DNA from: Casuarina equisetifolia
Taxonomy: Eukaryota > Streptophyta > Magnoliopsida > Fagales > Casuarinaceae
Length of the DNA stretch: 64,000 nt
Reading direction: 5' to 3'
Assembly: GCA_028551475.1 (NCBI GenBank)
Contig: CM052359.1
Coordinates: forward strand, 13,641,583 to 13,705,582
In this document: piece by piece, positions 1-11,839 of the stretch
Position numbering within the stretch: position 1 is the stretch's first letter
Layout: each line of letters starts with the position of its first letter
Program-made: the position numbers and the translations under genes
The notes under the pieces: generated by a model
Seen by the model: the letters and a program-made list of their open reading frames with translations, nothing else
Told to the model about the DNA's origin: nothing
The model's database searches: none

Positions 1-942
1 GTGTCTGATGGGCAGAGGCGTCGAGTCCAAATCTGCATGGGACTTCTTCATCCTTTCAAGGTATTATGGGATTTGGAACTAGGGACTGAACGAGTTATAC
101 AGAGTTGCAATGTTCTCAGTTCAATTTTTGTTCACCCTTGAAAGTAGCCGTGATGTTAATGCTTGCTTTTCTTCTTCCTTGAGAGTTTCAAACACTCGCT
201 AGTTTCTCTCTCAGTTTTTCATTGAATTGTTGTGTCAGCAACTTCTAGATGTTCGTACATATGTTCAATGGCTTAATCATATTTCATTCAGGTCTGACGA
301 CGGTGAATATTCAGGAAATCTCATAGCATTCTTACTTGGTACTTATTGAGCACCTATTTTATGGTGTACATCCACAGGTTCTTCTGTTGGATGAGGTTAC
401 TGTGGACCTTGATGTTGTCGCAAGACTGGACTTACTCGAGTTCTTTAAGGAAGAATGTGATCAGGTTTTCACCTGCTATCCCTGTAATACCAATCAGATG
501 CATTTGCACACTAGATTTCAAAGTATGGAAACACGTGACAGCCATATATTTGATAGCCACATCTAGATAATCGGTCATGGTTTAGATGTACTTATATTGA
601 TCATAGCACATATATTTGGTCTTCTTTTCAATAATTTTGACATATTTGCTATAGAGAGGAGCCACAATAGTGTATGCAACACATATATTCGACGGACTAG
701 AGACATGGGCAACACATTTGGCATACATTCAAGATGGAGAGTTGAGGAGGGCAGAGGAGTTATCACAGGTCAATGAACTGAAGAATTCAGCTAATCTGCT
801 TTCACTGGTTGAGGCCTGGCTGCGTGCTGAATCCAAGAATGAGAAGAAGAAACCCATCAACCCTCCTGCTCAAAATCAGAAGAGCTCTCCTTTAAGTGCT
901 TCCCCCTTTATGTCATCCCGGCACATGGCATACTACCGGTAA
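1..942 (+). CDS. ABC transporter I family ATPase, ABCI19/20/21-type (3' part; 5' end outside window)
   Basis: Partial gene; three exons are visible: 1-60, 378-464 and 655-942 (stop TAA at the end), with GT-AG introns. Exon one starts in frame inside the ABC signature loop ([11 protein letters not shown]). Exon two gives the Walker B/D-loop segment ([12 protein letters not shown]) followed by FFKEECDQ. Exon three gives the H-loop region ([20 protein letters not shown]) and a Lys/Pro-rich tail ending SSRHMAYYR. This is the nucleotide-binding domain of the small soluble plant ABCI19/20/21 proteins, which lack membrane segments; in Arabidopsis they form a complex associated with the ER and affect cytokinin responses (family knowledge). 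The Walker A half lies upstream of the window. All key residues in the visible part are intact. A degenerate duplicate of the same exon-intron block lies about 11 kb downstream. Confidence 0.88.
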
Positions 943-2526
943 TCTTACTGAAGTTCATTCTTTCCTTATAAACCAAATAAACATCAGAAGATCTTGACAG
1001 ATTTTAACTTAAATCCAAATGCATAAGAACAATGAGAAAAGATTTTTTATGTTAACATCTCATGATGCTGTTCCAAGTCAAATTCTTGAGCAAGAAATTT
1101 TTTTTCCGAGAAAATTTCTTGTAACATTATTGAGCAACAAATTTGTTCCCAGTTCTTGTTTCACTTGTGCTAAGTTTCCCTTATTGGTGTAAAGATCATA
1201 ACAAATAGAAAATCTAATGCTTAAGCCATTGACTCACAATTAAAATATGGCCCAAGTAAAAAGTAATAAACTAACCTGAATAGAAGTTTATCTTTCTAAC
1301 ATATGAATAAGGACATTCTTCATAGCATATCATAAATATGGTGGTGTATATATCAAGGTATAGAAGGCTTAGAAATGGCGTTTGGGAATTATCAAACCAC
1401 AAATGAAATTGAAAATTTCACGAAACGTATGCATATTCATTTCATTATGACAGTTTACTTCTTGGCATCAACTTCCTTTTTTCCATTAAAGTTGCTGTTG
1501 TTTTGCTCCTTATATGACTTGCTTAAACAAAATGGTCAGTGAACAAATTCTTTACAATTTATTTGCCGAAATGTGCTTACGGAATCTCTCCATCCCTAAT
1601 TCAATTTCCGTGGAGCTGCTGATTGCTTTTAAAGAGATTAAATGGGCAACACCCAAAATTCATTAGCGTCTGCCATTGGGTATTAGCTATGAATGAGAGA
1701 TGACAAATAAAGTCCAACTTGTCTTTTTGTCATCCTTCCCTAGAGGTAACATGATTTGTTCCTATTTGTAAGATCAAAATATTATGACTTGCTTCACAAT
1801 AAAAAAAAAAAAATAGAATTTAATTTTCTAGCTGAACAGTAAAAACGAGTACCAATATAAGAGATGCCTTTCTTTTTTTAGCGGCTTAGTTATTCGAAAA
1901 TATCTAACAAACCAAGCTAGGTATTCAGGAAACATCAAACACAAGGAGTTTTTGTTCATATTTCGATGTAATAATTTAAAGAAATAAAAAAGGAAAAGAG
2001 TTGATCTGGAAAATTAAAAGCCGAAACACCAAAACAAAATCATTGAATAGCATAAATTTCATCCATAAACATGCTAAATTCGCATATCAAATGGACTAAA
2101 GATATTCATGAAACACTTATCTATTAGAGATAGACTAGTAATAAGAATAATAACTTACTCCTCACAAAGTGATGCAATTATGCGACATTATACTAAACGG
2201 TAACATTGCGTTAAAATTGATACAAGCAATACACTAATTTTCTTATATGTGTAAATAAGTATGCATATTTTTTCTTGGAACAATATCGTATGACCTAGTT
2301 ATTCCTCATTCATAACACCGTGGCAAATTATCATCATCTTTTGCATACAATATCTTGACATCATGTAATGAAAGATACATCGAAACAATATTGAAAAAAA
2401 AAAGGAACTAATATATCACATAAAAGGTATAAGATAAGAAAGCATATTACAATAAGCAATTCTTGGGAGTATATCTTCTTGTCACACCACTTAATTCAAA
2501 TTTTCATGTTTCCAATCACTCAATTA
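943..2526. other. Intergenic, AT-rich
   Basis: The 3' flank of the ABC gene, followed by AT-rich sequence up to the end of the dead receptor-like-protein gene. I see no coding sequence, RNA gene or clear repeat here, only short poly-A and poly-T runs. Confidence 0.6.
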
Positions 2527-5500
2527 TATTAGTTTCTTGATGCCAAATGTCTTCATCAAGCAACCATGTTTCTTATGAGCATAATGTTCCTAATCATCAC
2601 TCCAAAGACAAATCAAACAATAGACCCAATCACAACTATTTCCCGTGCAAAGTCAAAAGGAGATTCAAATTCTTGATTTTCCCTAGAGAGTGAAGATGGA
2701 GATGGCAATGCAACCAAATTCTCACATTTCTTGCTCAATGGTCTCCCACACAATTCTTGATTCCCTTCAAATGAACTATTGCCAAATGTACCAAATTGTT
2801 GCCCTTGTGATATAGGTCCTTTGAGATTATTATGAGAAACATTTAAAAATTTCATAAAAGTAAGTTGTATTAATGATAACTCTATTTTATATAGAGTTAT
2901 TGTTATTATTTTAGGTAATTATAATTTAATATTTGTTAAATTATAGTTATATTTGTTGGTATTTAATTACATTTTGTTATTTATGCAGCAATTCCAAAAT
3001 AGAAGAAAAAGAAGAAAAAGAAGTAGAAAATCATGAAAAAAAGAATAGAAAAGAAAACAAGCAAAGGTATGCACGTGGAACCAACGTGAGGAAAGAGAAA
3101 TGCTTTTGCATTTTTGTCGGGCCATTTATCGGGACCGTGGAGCGTAGACCAAGGGAGGAGACTTGGAGAAAGAGACGGAGGCCGAAAGAGGAGAGACGAG
3201 GAGCAGAACGAAGGCCGAAGGGAAAACAGACCGGAGAGAGAGAGGATCGAGCAGTGACCGGAGAGTGGGAACTCGGCTGGACTTGGCCCCACGCGACTGT
3301 GTGGGTCCAGCAGAGATTGCGGCGGTCGTGCGACAGCCGACCGCCGATGTCTCTTCCGGCGAGAACCCATCTCCGGCGTTGAAAGAGCATTTTTCGGTGA
3401 TCTTTGGGCGATTTTCAGTGTGGAGAAAGCAGATCTGTCCTCACTAGGCAATTTCCGGCGTTTCTGTACTAGTTTCGCGGTGATTACGGCGGTTTCTGGC
3501 GAAGAACGGCGAACGCCATCCGAGTCTATTTTGCTAGGTCTACGCATTTTTGTGGCAGATTTGCGCGATATTTTGGCAGATCTGAAACCTAGGCATCCCG
3601 ATCTACATTTTTGGAAGCTTCTATGAAGACCGGCGGCGGCGTGCGGCGGCGGATGGCGGCGCGTTTCTCCGGCGCATGGTAGCGTGTGCGAAAGCCCGTG
3701 ATGGCGCGTGTCAGCTCAATTTCTTCCCGTTTTCCAGACAGCTTCATTTCCTCCCCTAAGCAGATTTGTGTACTATATTTTGTGATTTGAAGACATTTGG
3801 TGACATTTTTAATGTTTTTAATTTACAGAATATTTTGTCCATGTCTTTGCACTGATTTCTGTTGTGTAAATATGTTGTTTTAATTTATTGTGTTAGAGCT
3901 ACGATGGAACTTAATTATGATGTATGAATGTTATGATTATTTATGTTTTGTGAGATATTTTATGAATGTGAAGTTGCATATTACTGATCTTAATGCATTT
4001 AAGTGATTAGCCACTACTTAAATGATATGATTTGTATGTTTGAGACCGACAGGAGATAGAATGCAGTTGCTTCATGTAATATGCAACCATAGATTAATAT
4101 GGATAGACATATACCATATGATTTGTGTGGCTTTAGGTGTAAACTGGAATATTCACATATCTTAATGCACTTAGTTTACTTAATTCATATGCAGACTCAC
4201 AGTGAATTAATGAGCTGAGTAAGTTCGCTATACCTAAACATAGGATAGTGAATAATTTAGGAGATTCTGCCATCACATGAATAGAATAAATCTTGCTAGC
4301 ATAGATGATCGACATTTATATCTGGTAATTAGGTGAAATCGGACGCTCTAGCATCTTTGGTTAACTAAGTTTAGGTTAAATTTAGTTCTTTAGTCCATGT
4401 TTTACCATTTTGAGTTGCTAGATAAATCCTAGATTCTATTCATCATTAGTATTTAATTAGTTTAATAAACATCAGTCTTCGTGGGACGATACTCATTCTC
4501 ATCATTATATTACTTGTTCGACATGTACACTTGCATGTAGAATTTCACCGCACAATTAGCTTATGCAAGAGTTCCCCAAACAACTTGTTTTGAGAAAGGT
4601 CCATTGTTTCCAATTTAACTAGGTCTCTTAAAGTTAATGGGATGTGACCATTAAGCATGTTATGAGAAAGATTGAGCGAATGGCAACCCCTTAAACTTTT
4701 ACTTCCTTTAGAAATCACCCTAGAAAATCTAATGCTTACATATCTGTGAGCAATTCTAGAACCTTCTCATAGAATCTATTTTGACCTTTGATTGTTATTG
4801 TTATCGAATAGCTATACATAAAAGGATATTCCAAATCACTTGAAGACTTTGAGAACACCTAAAAAGTTTAGTACACTTGAATGTATACCAAACAATCTGC
4901 AGTCTTGAATCTTATGAACTCTTAATTGCCAAAAATTTCAAGTGGTAGCTTCCCATTGAAATGGTTAGAAAAGACGTTAATGATACGCAAATTTGGGAAA
5001 AAAGATTCATTATTTAGAAGTCCTTATTGGGCCACTTAATTCATTTGACCACAAAAATCAAAACCTCTAAATTTGGAAAATATTCCAACCAAGGAGGAAT
5101 GTATCATTGAATTGGTTATTACCAAGATTTAGGCCCTTCAACATTGTACATTTTGCCAATGATCTTGGTAATTGCCCTTTTGGAACTGGTTTTAATTAAG
5201 CTTTACTATCTCTAACTAGCTTCCACTCATCTTAGTTTACGAAATGCTTATTTGTAGATCAAGTATTGAGATATAATCACCAAAGCTATTCAAGCATGTA
5301 GGAAGTGGTTAGCTTAAGTTATTATATGAAAAATCAAAGGCTTGAAGAGATCCCATATTGCAAATTATTTTTGGAACATTACTGGTCAATGAATTATTTG
5401 AAACATAATATATGGAAGTTAAGACGCTTAGGATAGGAAGTGAACCTTGAAGCAAATTAGAGTTGATATTTTATAGCCAAATGAATCCAGGGGAGAATAT

Positions 5501-7212
5501 TTGATTGTTGAGAGAAGCATGTGAGAAATTATTAGAAAGGTTAATAACTTCTAGACTAACTTTGTTCAACATCCATTTTGGTACTTAGCCATGAATATTA
5601 TTGTAGGACAACTCCAACTCCTCCAACTTATCTTGGTTTCTTAGAAACTTTGGAAACTTACCTACATTGTAGGAAGGCAAGTCTAGACATCTGAACTTTG
5701 GTAAAGAAACATTGGCATTGGTTTTGTTAAAAACTATTGATAATTGATTATGGGATAGACAAAAGTAAATTAAACATTTAAGCTTAACAAACTTGTCAAA
5801 CTCTATAGTGCCAATAAATTAATTCATACTAAGATCAAGATGTTCAAGATTAAACTTGGAATATTGCCTTTAAACTTGTTAAACCTAAGGTTGAAGAACA
5901 CTAACTAGATAAGGTTTAAAAGCTCAACAAGTATTACACCCATAAGATGATTTGAATCAAGATAAAGATTTGACAATTGCATTAAGTTCGCAAGGTTGCA
6001 AAGAATTTGATTTGTTAGTTTATTTTCACTAAGACCCAAAATAGAAAATTGGTTCAAGTTTGCAACTAAAGAGCGAACCTCTCCCATGAAAGCATTATTT
6101 GAAAGACAAAGATTAATGAAACTTGTAATGTTCTGAAGTGAAGATGGAACCTTACCATTGAAATTGTAATTTGACAAGCAAAGATAGTAAAGATTTCTGA
6201 GGTTCTCAAATGAAAATGGAATATTACCACTAAAAGTGTTATTTAAAAGTACAAGATCAATGAGACTTGTGAGGTTCCAAAGTGAAGATGAAATCTTACC
6301 TCTAAAAATGTTATTTGTTAGGACAAGATATTTAAGATTTTTAAGGTTCTCAATTGAAGTGGAATGGGTCCAAATAATTTGCTAATAAAGACATTCAACC
6401 TAATCAAGTAGCTAAGGCTTCCGATTGAAGCCGATAACTCACTGGGGAAACTTGTGAATTTAAGTTTTAACATCTTAAGTCGACTTTCCATGTAAACTTT
6501 GGCAAATAACCAATTAGAAATTTGTTATAACTCATATCAAGATCCTGCATAATTAGCGAGATGTTAATTGGAAATTCCCTATGTAATTCATAATTAGCAA
6601 GATGGAAAGACATTAAAGAAGAAAGGTTTGCCAAGGTAGTAGGAGTTACTAAGTTCACTTTCAGCCTAATTAGATCAAGCTCTTGAAGACGGCTCAAATT
6701 TCTAATTGACTTATTTAAATTAGGCCTTTTGAATTCCAAAAAATGTTCTCTTAAAGCATCGCGATTGTAACTCAGATGAAAAGTTGATAGTTAGGAAAAC
6801 TATGAAATTTCTAATGGAACTTACCAAAAAACGTAGAAACGGTGGGGTTAAGATATGTCAATCTTGAAAGAATGCAAACCTAGGATGAGATAGGAAAGTA
6901 GTTGAAGTGACTGTAAGCAAGATTAAGGCTTTGCAGATGAACAAGACTTAAAAGGCTGCTGTTGGAGTCAATAGAACCATAAAGACAACTATTACTAAGA
7001 TTAAGTCCAATCACCTAACTAGAGTTGTTGTCACACTCCACATCATCCCATGAGCAACAATTAGCGATTTCCCTTTCAAATGTCCATGATGCAACCTTTA
7101 GGGAAGCCAAAGGATTAGGAGAAGCAATCCTACTTATGATGAAATTCTCCTTGAATTGCCACAATGTAGAGTCCTTATTGTGTTGCACAAAATGAGAAGA
7201 ATGACTCAACAT
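2527..7212 (-). pseudogene. Receptor-like protein (LRR-RLP, Cf-9/RLP class) pseudogene, split by a solo LTR
   Basis: The minus strand carries a complete but decayed leucine-rich-repeat receptor-like protein. The N-terminal cap is near 7015-7212 (LWQFKENFIIS..., then CCSWDDVECD). Many LRR pieces follow in changing frames: 6467-6739, 5905-6177 (SNLYLDSNHLMG) and about 4560-4690 (LNLSHNMLNGHIPLTL, METMDLSQNKL). The C-terminal signature is at 2613-2870 (LNVSHNNLKGPI, GQQFGTF, NQELCGRPLSKKC, ESPFDF), with a frameshifted tail ending in MKTFGIKK near 2527. Living family members are plasma-membrane proteins with an extracellular LRR domain, one transmembrane helix and a short tail, and act in immunity or development. 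Stops and frameshifts are scattered throughout, so no product is expected. A 1681-bp LTR (2874-4554) sits between the last LRR and the C-terminal cap. Without it and one copy of the 5-bp duplication the frame reads straight through. The signal peptide is not recognisable. Confidence 0.9.
2874..4554 (+). mobile_element. Solo LTR, Athila-like (Ty3/gypsy) family, inserted in the RLP pseudogene
   Basis: A 1681-bp LTR beginning TGATAACTCTA and ending TTTCACCGCACA (TG...CA). It is flanked by near-identical 5-bp duplications, attaa (2869-2873) and attag (4555-4559). It has no internal region or primer-binding site, so it is a solo LTR left by LTR-LTR recombination. Related copies are 9242-9822 (-), 45083-46341 (-) and the split LTR 44757-47697 (-). 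The last of these sits beside a tRNA-Asp-like primer-binding site and an Athila-type gag, which assigns the family. The GC-rich interior (about 3100-3740) gives open frames on both strands that I do not regard as genes. Confidence 0.88.
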
Positions 7213-7524
7213 ATGAAGGAATAAATAAAGTAAAAAAAACTAAGTGGATGAAGGAATAAATAGGGAGAGAGAAACCCATAATATCCTCTTGTATTTCTTT
7301 TGGCACTCTTACATATTATGGGAGTGAAGCTAGAAGCTCTAATTTATAGATTGGATAAAAAAATACCTTGTGCATTTGATCTTAAAGTGCAACATGTGCT
7401 TGACTACATGTACAAGCTTACAAATGCAATGGACCAAATGAGTACCTTAAAAGTCCATTTTTCTTGTTATCAATCTCACTTGTGGTCACCTCGTTTGCAT
7501 GATTTAGGAGATCTTATATTAAAT
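7213..7524. other. Short spacer with one unassigned ORF
   Basis: Sequence between the 5' end of the RLP pseudogene and a copia LTR. A 78-codon frame at 7300-7536 (+) runs into the LTR. I do not recognise it and regard it as probably non-coding. Confidence 0.4.
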
Positions 7525-8516
7525 TATTGGAACTAAATGTGTGTGAGATTCCTCATTTAAGGTAACAAGAGAACCATGAAAGCACAACAACGAAAGCAAA
7601 CACCATTGGAAAACCTTAAGTGCCTATGTTATTCACACTAACATTAAAGAATTACAATGAGCTATTTGACTTATATACTAATTATAAAAAATAACTAACA
7701 ATAAATGAAAAGCTAAAGATAAATAATAATAGGCCTACCTATGGGCCCTCAATGAGTAAGCAACCCAATACTCCCCTTTAACTTTGAAATTTGTAAAGAT
7801 CAAATGTTCTAAGTTTGCTTAAAGATAGTGATGTTGCTTCTCATTGAGGGCCTTAGTGAATATATCCATAGGTTGTTCTAAACCTCGCGTACATCGTGTG
7901 CATTGTGTGCAAACTATTTCCTATTGTATTTGCTCTTGTATGAAGTGGTAATTGATCTCAATATTCTTAAACTTTTTTTTGTTGTATAAGATTAGCTATT
8001 ATCTTTTTACAAGTGTCGTGTTGTAAAAAATAGGAACTATTAGCCTAACATCGAGTCCAAGGTCACGCAATAGTCTAATGAGCCATATAATTTCACAAAC
8101 TATGATTCTCTTGGTACTATACTTAGGTTTTGCTAGATTAACAAAGTTGATTGCTTTTTTGTCCTCCATAATATTAGTGATCCTCTAAGCTTGACACAAT
8201 ATCTTGTTATCGAACATGTGTTGTAATCAAAATCACAAAAAGCTACTAACTCCACTTAACTTGGAGTCTTCTTGATGTACTTTATAACTTGGAGTGCAAC
8301 ATCCATGTGAGATCCTTTGGTGCATGTGAAAACTAACTCAATTATTGTACAAGATGGGTAAGATCTAGCCTTGTAATGGTTAAATATATCAACTCACCAA
8401 CCAAGTCTCTATATATAGCATGTGAAAACTAACTCAACTATTGTACAAGATGGGTAAAATCTAGCCTTGTAATGGTTAAATATATCAACTCACCAACCAA
8501 GTCTCTGTATATAGAG
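7525..8516 (-). mobile_element. Ty1/copia remnant (3' LTR plus RNase H/RT end), minus strand
   Basis: On the minus strand, decayed copia pol pieces can be read in order. About 8516-8330 holds the end of the reverse transcriptase (DLVGELIYLTITR...) and is present twice because of a 96-bp tandem duplication. RNase H follows at about 8330-7830 (SLILWRTKKQ, NIEINYHF, then GLEQPMDIFTKALNEK). A polypurine stretch at 7771-7780 precedes a 246-bp LTR at 7525-7770 with inverted ends TATTGG and CCAATA rather than the usual TG...CA. Many stops are present and the 5' half is missing, so the element is dead. Confidence 0.78.
8324..8516 (-). repeat. 96-bp tandem duplication inside the copia RT remnant
   Basis: Two adjacent near-identical units, about 8324-8419 and 8420-8516, each running from catgtgaaaactaactcaa to a tctctatatatag-like end. 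The repeated stretch encodes the final part of the minus-strand reverse transcriptase. Only a few substitutions separate the copies, so this local duplication is younger than the element's other decay. Confidence 0.85.
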
Positions 8517-8539
8517 GCACCCTAGAGACTTACTATCCT

Positions 8540-9960
8540 TTATGACTAGTTATTACCCTTCAATAGGAGTTTACTATTAAAGACTTGGGTAGCCTCCACT
8601 ACTTTTTAGAAGTTAAAGCCTAACCGTCCTCTAATGATTTTATTTTGTATCATGCTAAGTTTACTCATGAGATTTTGGCTTATGTAAAGATGATTATGGT
8701 CCACATTGTCTTTACTCCCTGCATTATAAATGATACTCCTTTCTAGTGGGATAGAAACCCTCTTCCAAATCCGCTTCTCTAGTGCAGTATTGTCAGTGTA
8801 CTATAGTATCTTACATTTACCCAACTTGACATTACTTACTCAATTAACATTGCTTGTTAGTTTCTTCATGCTATCATTGCTAGGTGTCAAATGGATTCTT
8901 TGTTACTTGGTCAACACTCCCTGTCATGGCATCTACTTCACATGGGATTCCTTTATTGCTCTTCATGCTTTTCTTTTATGCTAGTTAGGCTGGTGATTTA
9001 ATGATTGACATTTTGTTGGTGGCTATTGTGTCTTTCTTGGCTTGAATCTTATTTCTTAGTGTCCTGCCAAATAGTGGGTTATTGCTCATTCTAGCATGGA
9101 GGCTAAGTACAAATGCCTTCCAAACATGAGAGCTAAAATTTTATAGATTGAATATCTTCTTCAGGATCTTTAGGCCTTTCCTCCTCATCTACCTATGATA
9201 ATTTGTCTGCTCTTTGTCTTGTAGTCAATCTTGTTTTTCATTGTTTGGTGAAATTTTACATGCAAGTATACATGTCAAATAAGTAATATAATGATAAGTA
9301 TGAGTATTGTTCCATAAAGATTAGTAATTACTAAGTTAACTAATTATTAATGGTAAACAACTCTTAGAATTTATTTAGCCAACTGAAATGATAGAACATT
9401 GATTAAACAACTAAATTTAACCTAAACTTGTTTAATAAAACATGTTAGAGTATCCGATTTCACCTAACTACTAGGTACGGATGTCGATTATTCATTCTTA
9501 TAAGATTGATTCTACTCATGTAATGATGGAATTTCTTAATTTATTTACTATCCTATATCTAAGTATAGTGAACCTACTTAGTTCATCGACTCACTGTATT
9601 TTACCCATGAAATAAATGAATTAAGAGCATTAAGATCAGTGAATATTTTAGTTTACATCTAAAGCCACACAAATCACATGGTATATGTCTATCTATATTT
9701 GGGGTTTACAACATAAAATAACACAAATTACATAATTATAAACAAATGTAACTATAATTTAATAAATACTATATTAAATATTACCTAAAATAATAATAAC
9801 TCTACAAAATATAGAGTTATCATTTATGCTTAATCAAAGCACATTGAAATTGATTATCCTTTTATTCACAAATGCTTTCTTTGTGGACAACTCTTTGTTT
9901 AGTTCATTTCTTCTGCTAATCAACTTACTAATATTTTCAACAAAGGCTTTATCTTTAGTC
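8540..9960 (+). mobile_element. Ty1/copia remnant (RT end to RNase H), plus strand, interrupted by an LTR
   Basis: Plus-strand copia pol with stops. The RT end reads EFTIKDLGSLHYFLEVKA near 8570-8640. The segment matching YRSIVGALQYLT...RPDI is at about 8780-8870. RNase H contains SSMEAKYKCLP near 9090 and continues to LVVNLVFH at 9241. An LTR (9242-9822) interrupts it, and RNase H resumes with SKHIEIDYPFIHK and ISSANQLTNIFNKGF up to about 9960. It faces the minus-strand copia remnant on its left. Its own LTRs were not identified with confidence. Confidence 0.8.
9242..9822 (-). mobile_element. Solo LTR (shortened), Athila-like family, inserted in copia RNase H
   Basis: A 581-bp LTR on the minus strand that starts TGATAACTCTA and ends TTTCACCAAACA, matching both ends of the 1681-bp LTR at 2874-4554 but lacking its GC-rich centre. 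It is flanked by ttcat (9237-9241) and tttat (9823-9827), a 5-bp target duplication with one mismatch. The copia RNase H reading frame resumes directly after it. Confidence 0.85.
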
Positions 9961-11020
9961 CAAGCTAATAGTACATCCTGTCCTATCATTCCTCACACTG
10001 TAGCTTTCGCAACACAGCTTGCAGCCTCTACCACATAACCTGCCTTTTTTACGTTTCATGATAGGTTACGAAAATTATAGGTTGCCCTTGAGTGCATAGC
10101 CCGATTGCTTTCTCCAAGAAGCAATTTGATGTAAATTGTATATAGATGACTTCTGTCTGTGCAATAAAAATTAAGAGAGCAAAAAACTTTTAGATTTGGT
10201 TTACGTTGTTATCCTGTTGAAAATTTTTGGCTGAGCTTTTCCGGCCGACGAATGACTCTTGGTGATATTATCTTTTCAATTGATAACCTAGTACATATAG
10301 CAATAGACTTTTGCATGTATGGTACATTAACGAGTCACCATGATTGGTTCCTTATCTTTTCGTAATGTATGTACACCAAACGCAATGAGTTGGGTTCGCA
10401 AAAAGGAGTTGGAACATAACTTGACAGTTAATATAACTTGACTCTTTCTAAAAATGTTAAAAATGAAATGTTAGGTGGGTAGATTTCTGTCCATCACGAG
10501 ATATAAAACAGCGTGAGCTTGGACGTAGAAACTTCGGCAGTGGGAAAAGAAGCTACATAAAAAGTTTTAAGACTAGGATGTGGGCGTTAAGACTACACAT
10601 ACTTCTATAACTGTGAGTTATCTTCTATGACATTATCTAATGGAACTCTCTTTTTCAACAAAAATAGATCTTTTATTTCTCTTATATGGATGAGCCTCTA
10701 AGTCATCAACCAATTTTAGGAAGCATCTATGTGGGTTTCTGGTTTGATTGCATCCACTGAACTCATTAGGGCGATCTTTTTGCTGACCATATGATATTTG
10801 GTGGTGCATAATAAAGTGCACACTAGAATTTTCTACTACTGGTAATTGCATTTTAGATGTCTACCAGTTATGAAATAAATACGTACACACAAAATTCTCT
10901 ATTGCGGCCTTGCATTTCACTTTTGTGCGTATATGTCTATAAGATAGATGGACTATTATTTTTGCATTTCCCCCTAAATTTTCCTTTCCCATTGATACGA
11001 AGTAAAACTGAGGTGACACT
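9961..11020. other. Intergenic, possible copia 3' LTR remains
   Basis: Follows the copia RNase H end. The first few hundred bases may be a decayed 3' LTR, because a TGTATATAGA-like stretch and a transcript-end-like region occur near 10140-10180, but I cannot fix its ends. Nothing else is recognisable up to the ABC duplicate. Confidence 0.4.
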
Positions 11021-11800
11021 GAGATGATCTCTTTTGGCAATCAAAGGGATTGGCATTGTTAGGAGAGGCAAGTTGGTTGAGCTACTTGATATTGATCTAC
11101 AATGGCGAATGCATAAGGTATATGATGGGAAGAGGCGTCAAGTCCAAATCAACATGGGTCTTCTTCATCCTTTCAAGGTATTATAGGATTAGGAACTTAA
11201 ATATAAGTTATATTTGTTCACTCTTGAAAGCAGTCGTGATCTCTATGCTTGCTTTTTCTTCTTGCTCGAAAGTTTTTAGTGAATTGTTGTATCTTCAACT
11301 TGTAGATGTTGGTACATTTGCTCAACGACGTAAGCATATTTCATTTGGGTTCTAACCATGGTAAAATATTGAAGATATCTCATAGTAGTCTCATTTGGTA
11401 CTTTTGAACACCTATTTTATGGTGCAACCATAGGTTTTTCTGCTAGATGAGGCTACTGTTGAGCTGGATGTTGTTGCAAGACTGAACTTACCCGACTTCG
11501 TTAAGGAAGAATGTGATCAGGTTTTCCCCCGCTATCTCAATAATTCCATTAAGATGCTTGGGTGCACAAGATTTCAAAGCATGGAATCACTTTATAGGAG
11601 ATGCTAGATGTGCATAACAATTTGAAAACACTAGTAAATCACGTGATGTGGAATTGTTTTGTCTATTTGATAGCCATATCTAGATAATCCGGTGTAGCAC
11701 ATATATTTGAGCATATTTTCTATAATAATGTTGACATAATTTCTATAGAGAGAGGAGCCACAACAGTTTTTGCAAGACATAGCACGGACGAGACTGGCAA
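11021..11800 (+). pseudogene. Degenerate duplicate of the ABCI-type ABC ATPase gene
   Basis: A second copy of the ABC exon-intron block at 1-700. It includes one upstream segment absent from the first copy because of the window edge: MISFG, a 1-base frameshift, then [20 protein letters not shown] at 11066-11126. The signature loop is altered (VYDGKRRQV instead of VSDGQRRRV). The Walker B exon near 11431-11520 reads FLLDEATVELD. The third exon begins RGATTVFARH near 11755 and then diverges. The intervening introns also align with those of the first copy, so this arose by genomic duplication and not through mRNA. The copy has no upstream Walker A exon that I can see and stops near a copia insertion, so it is a dead fragment. 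Confidence 0.85.
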
Positions 11801-11839
11801 CAGTGACAGCAGCAAGGGTATGCATTTGCTGATCAAGCA

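Noticed and set aside
2933..3626. Long overlapping open frames on both strands (149 and 188 codons)
   Set aside because: They lie in the GC-rich centre of an LTR, are low in complexity (runs of Glu/Arg or Ser/Phe) and match no gag or pol domain.
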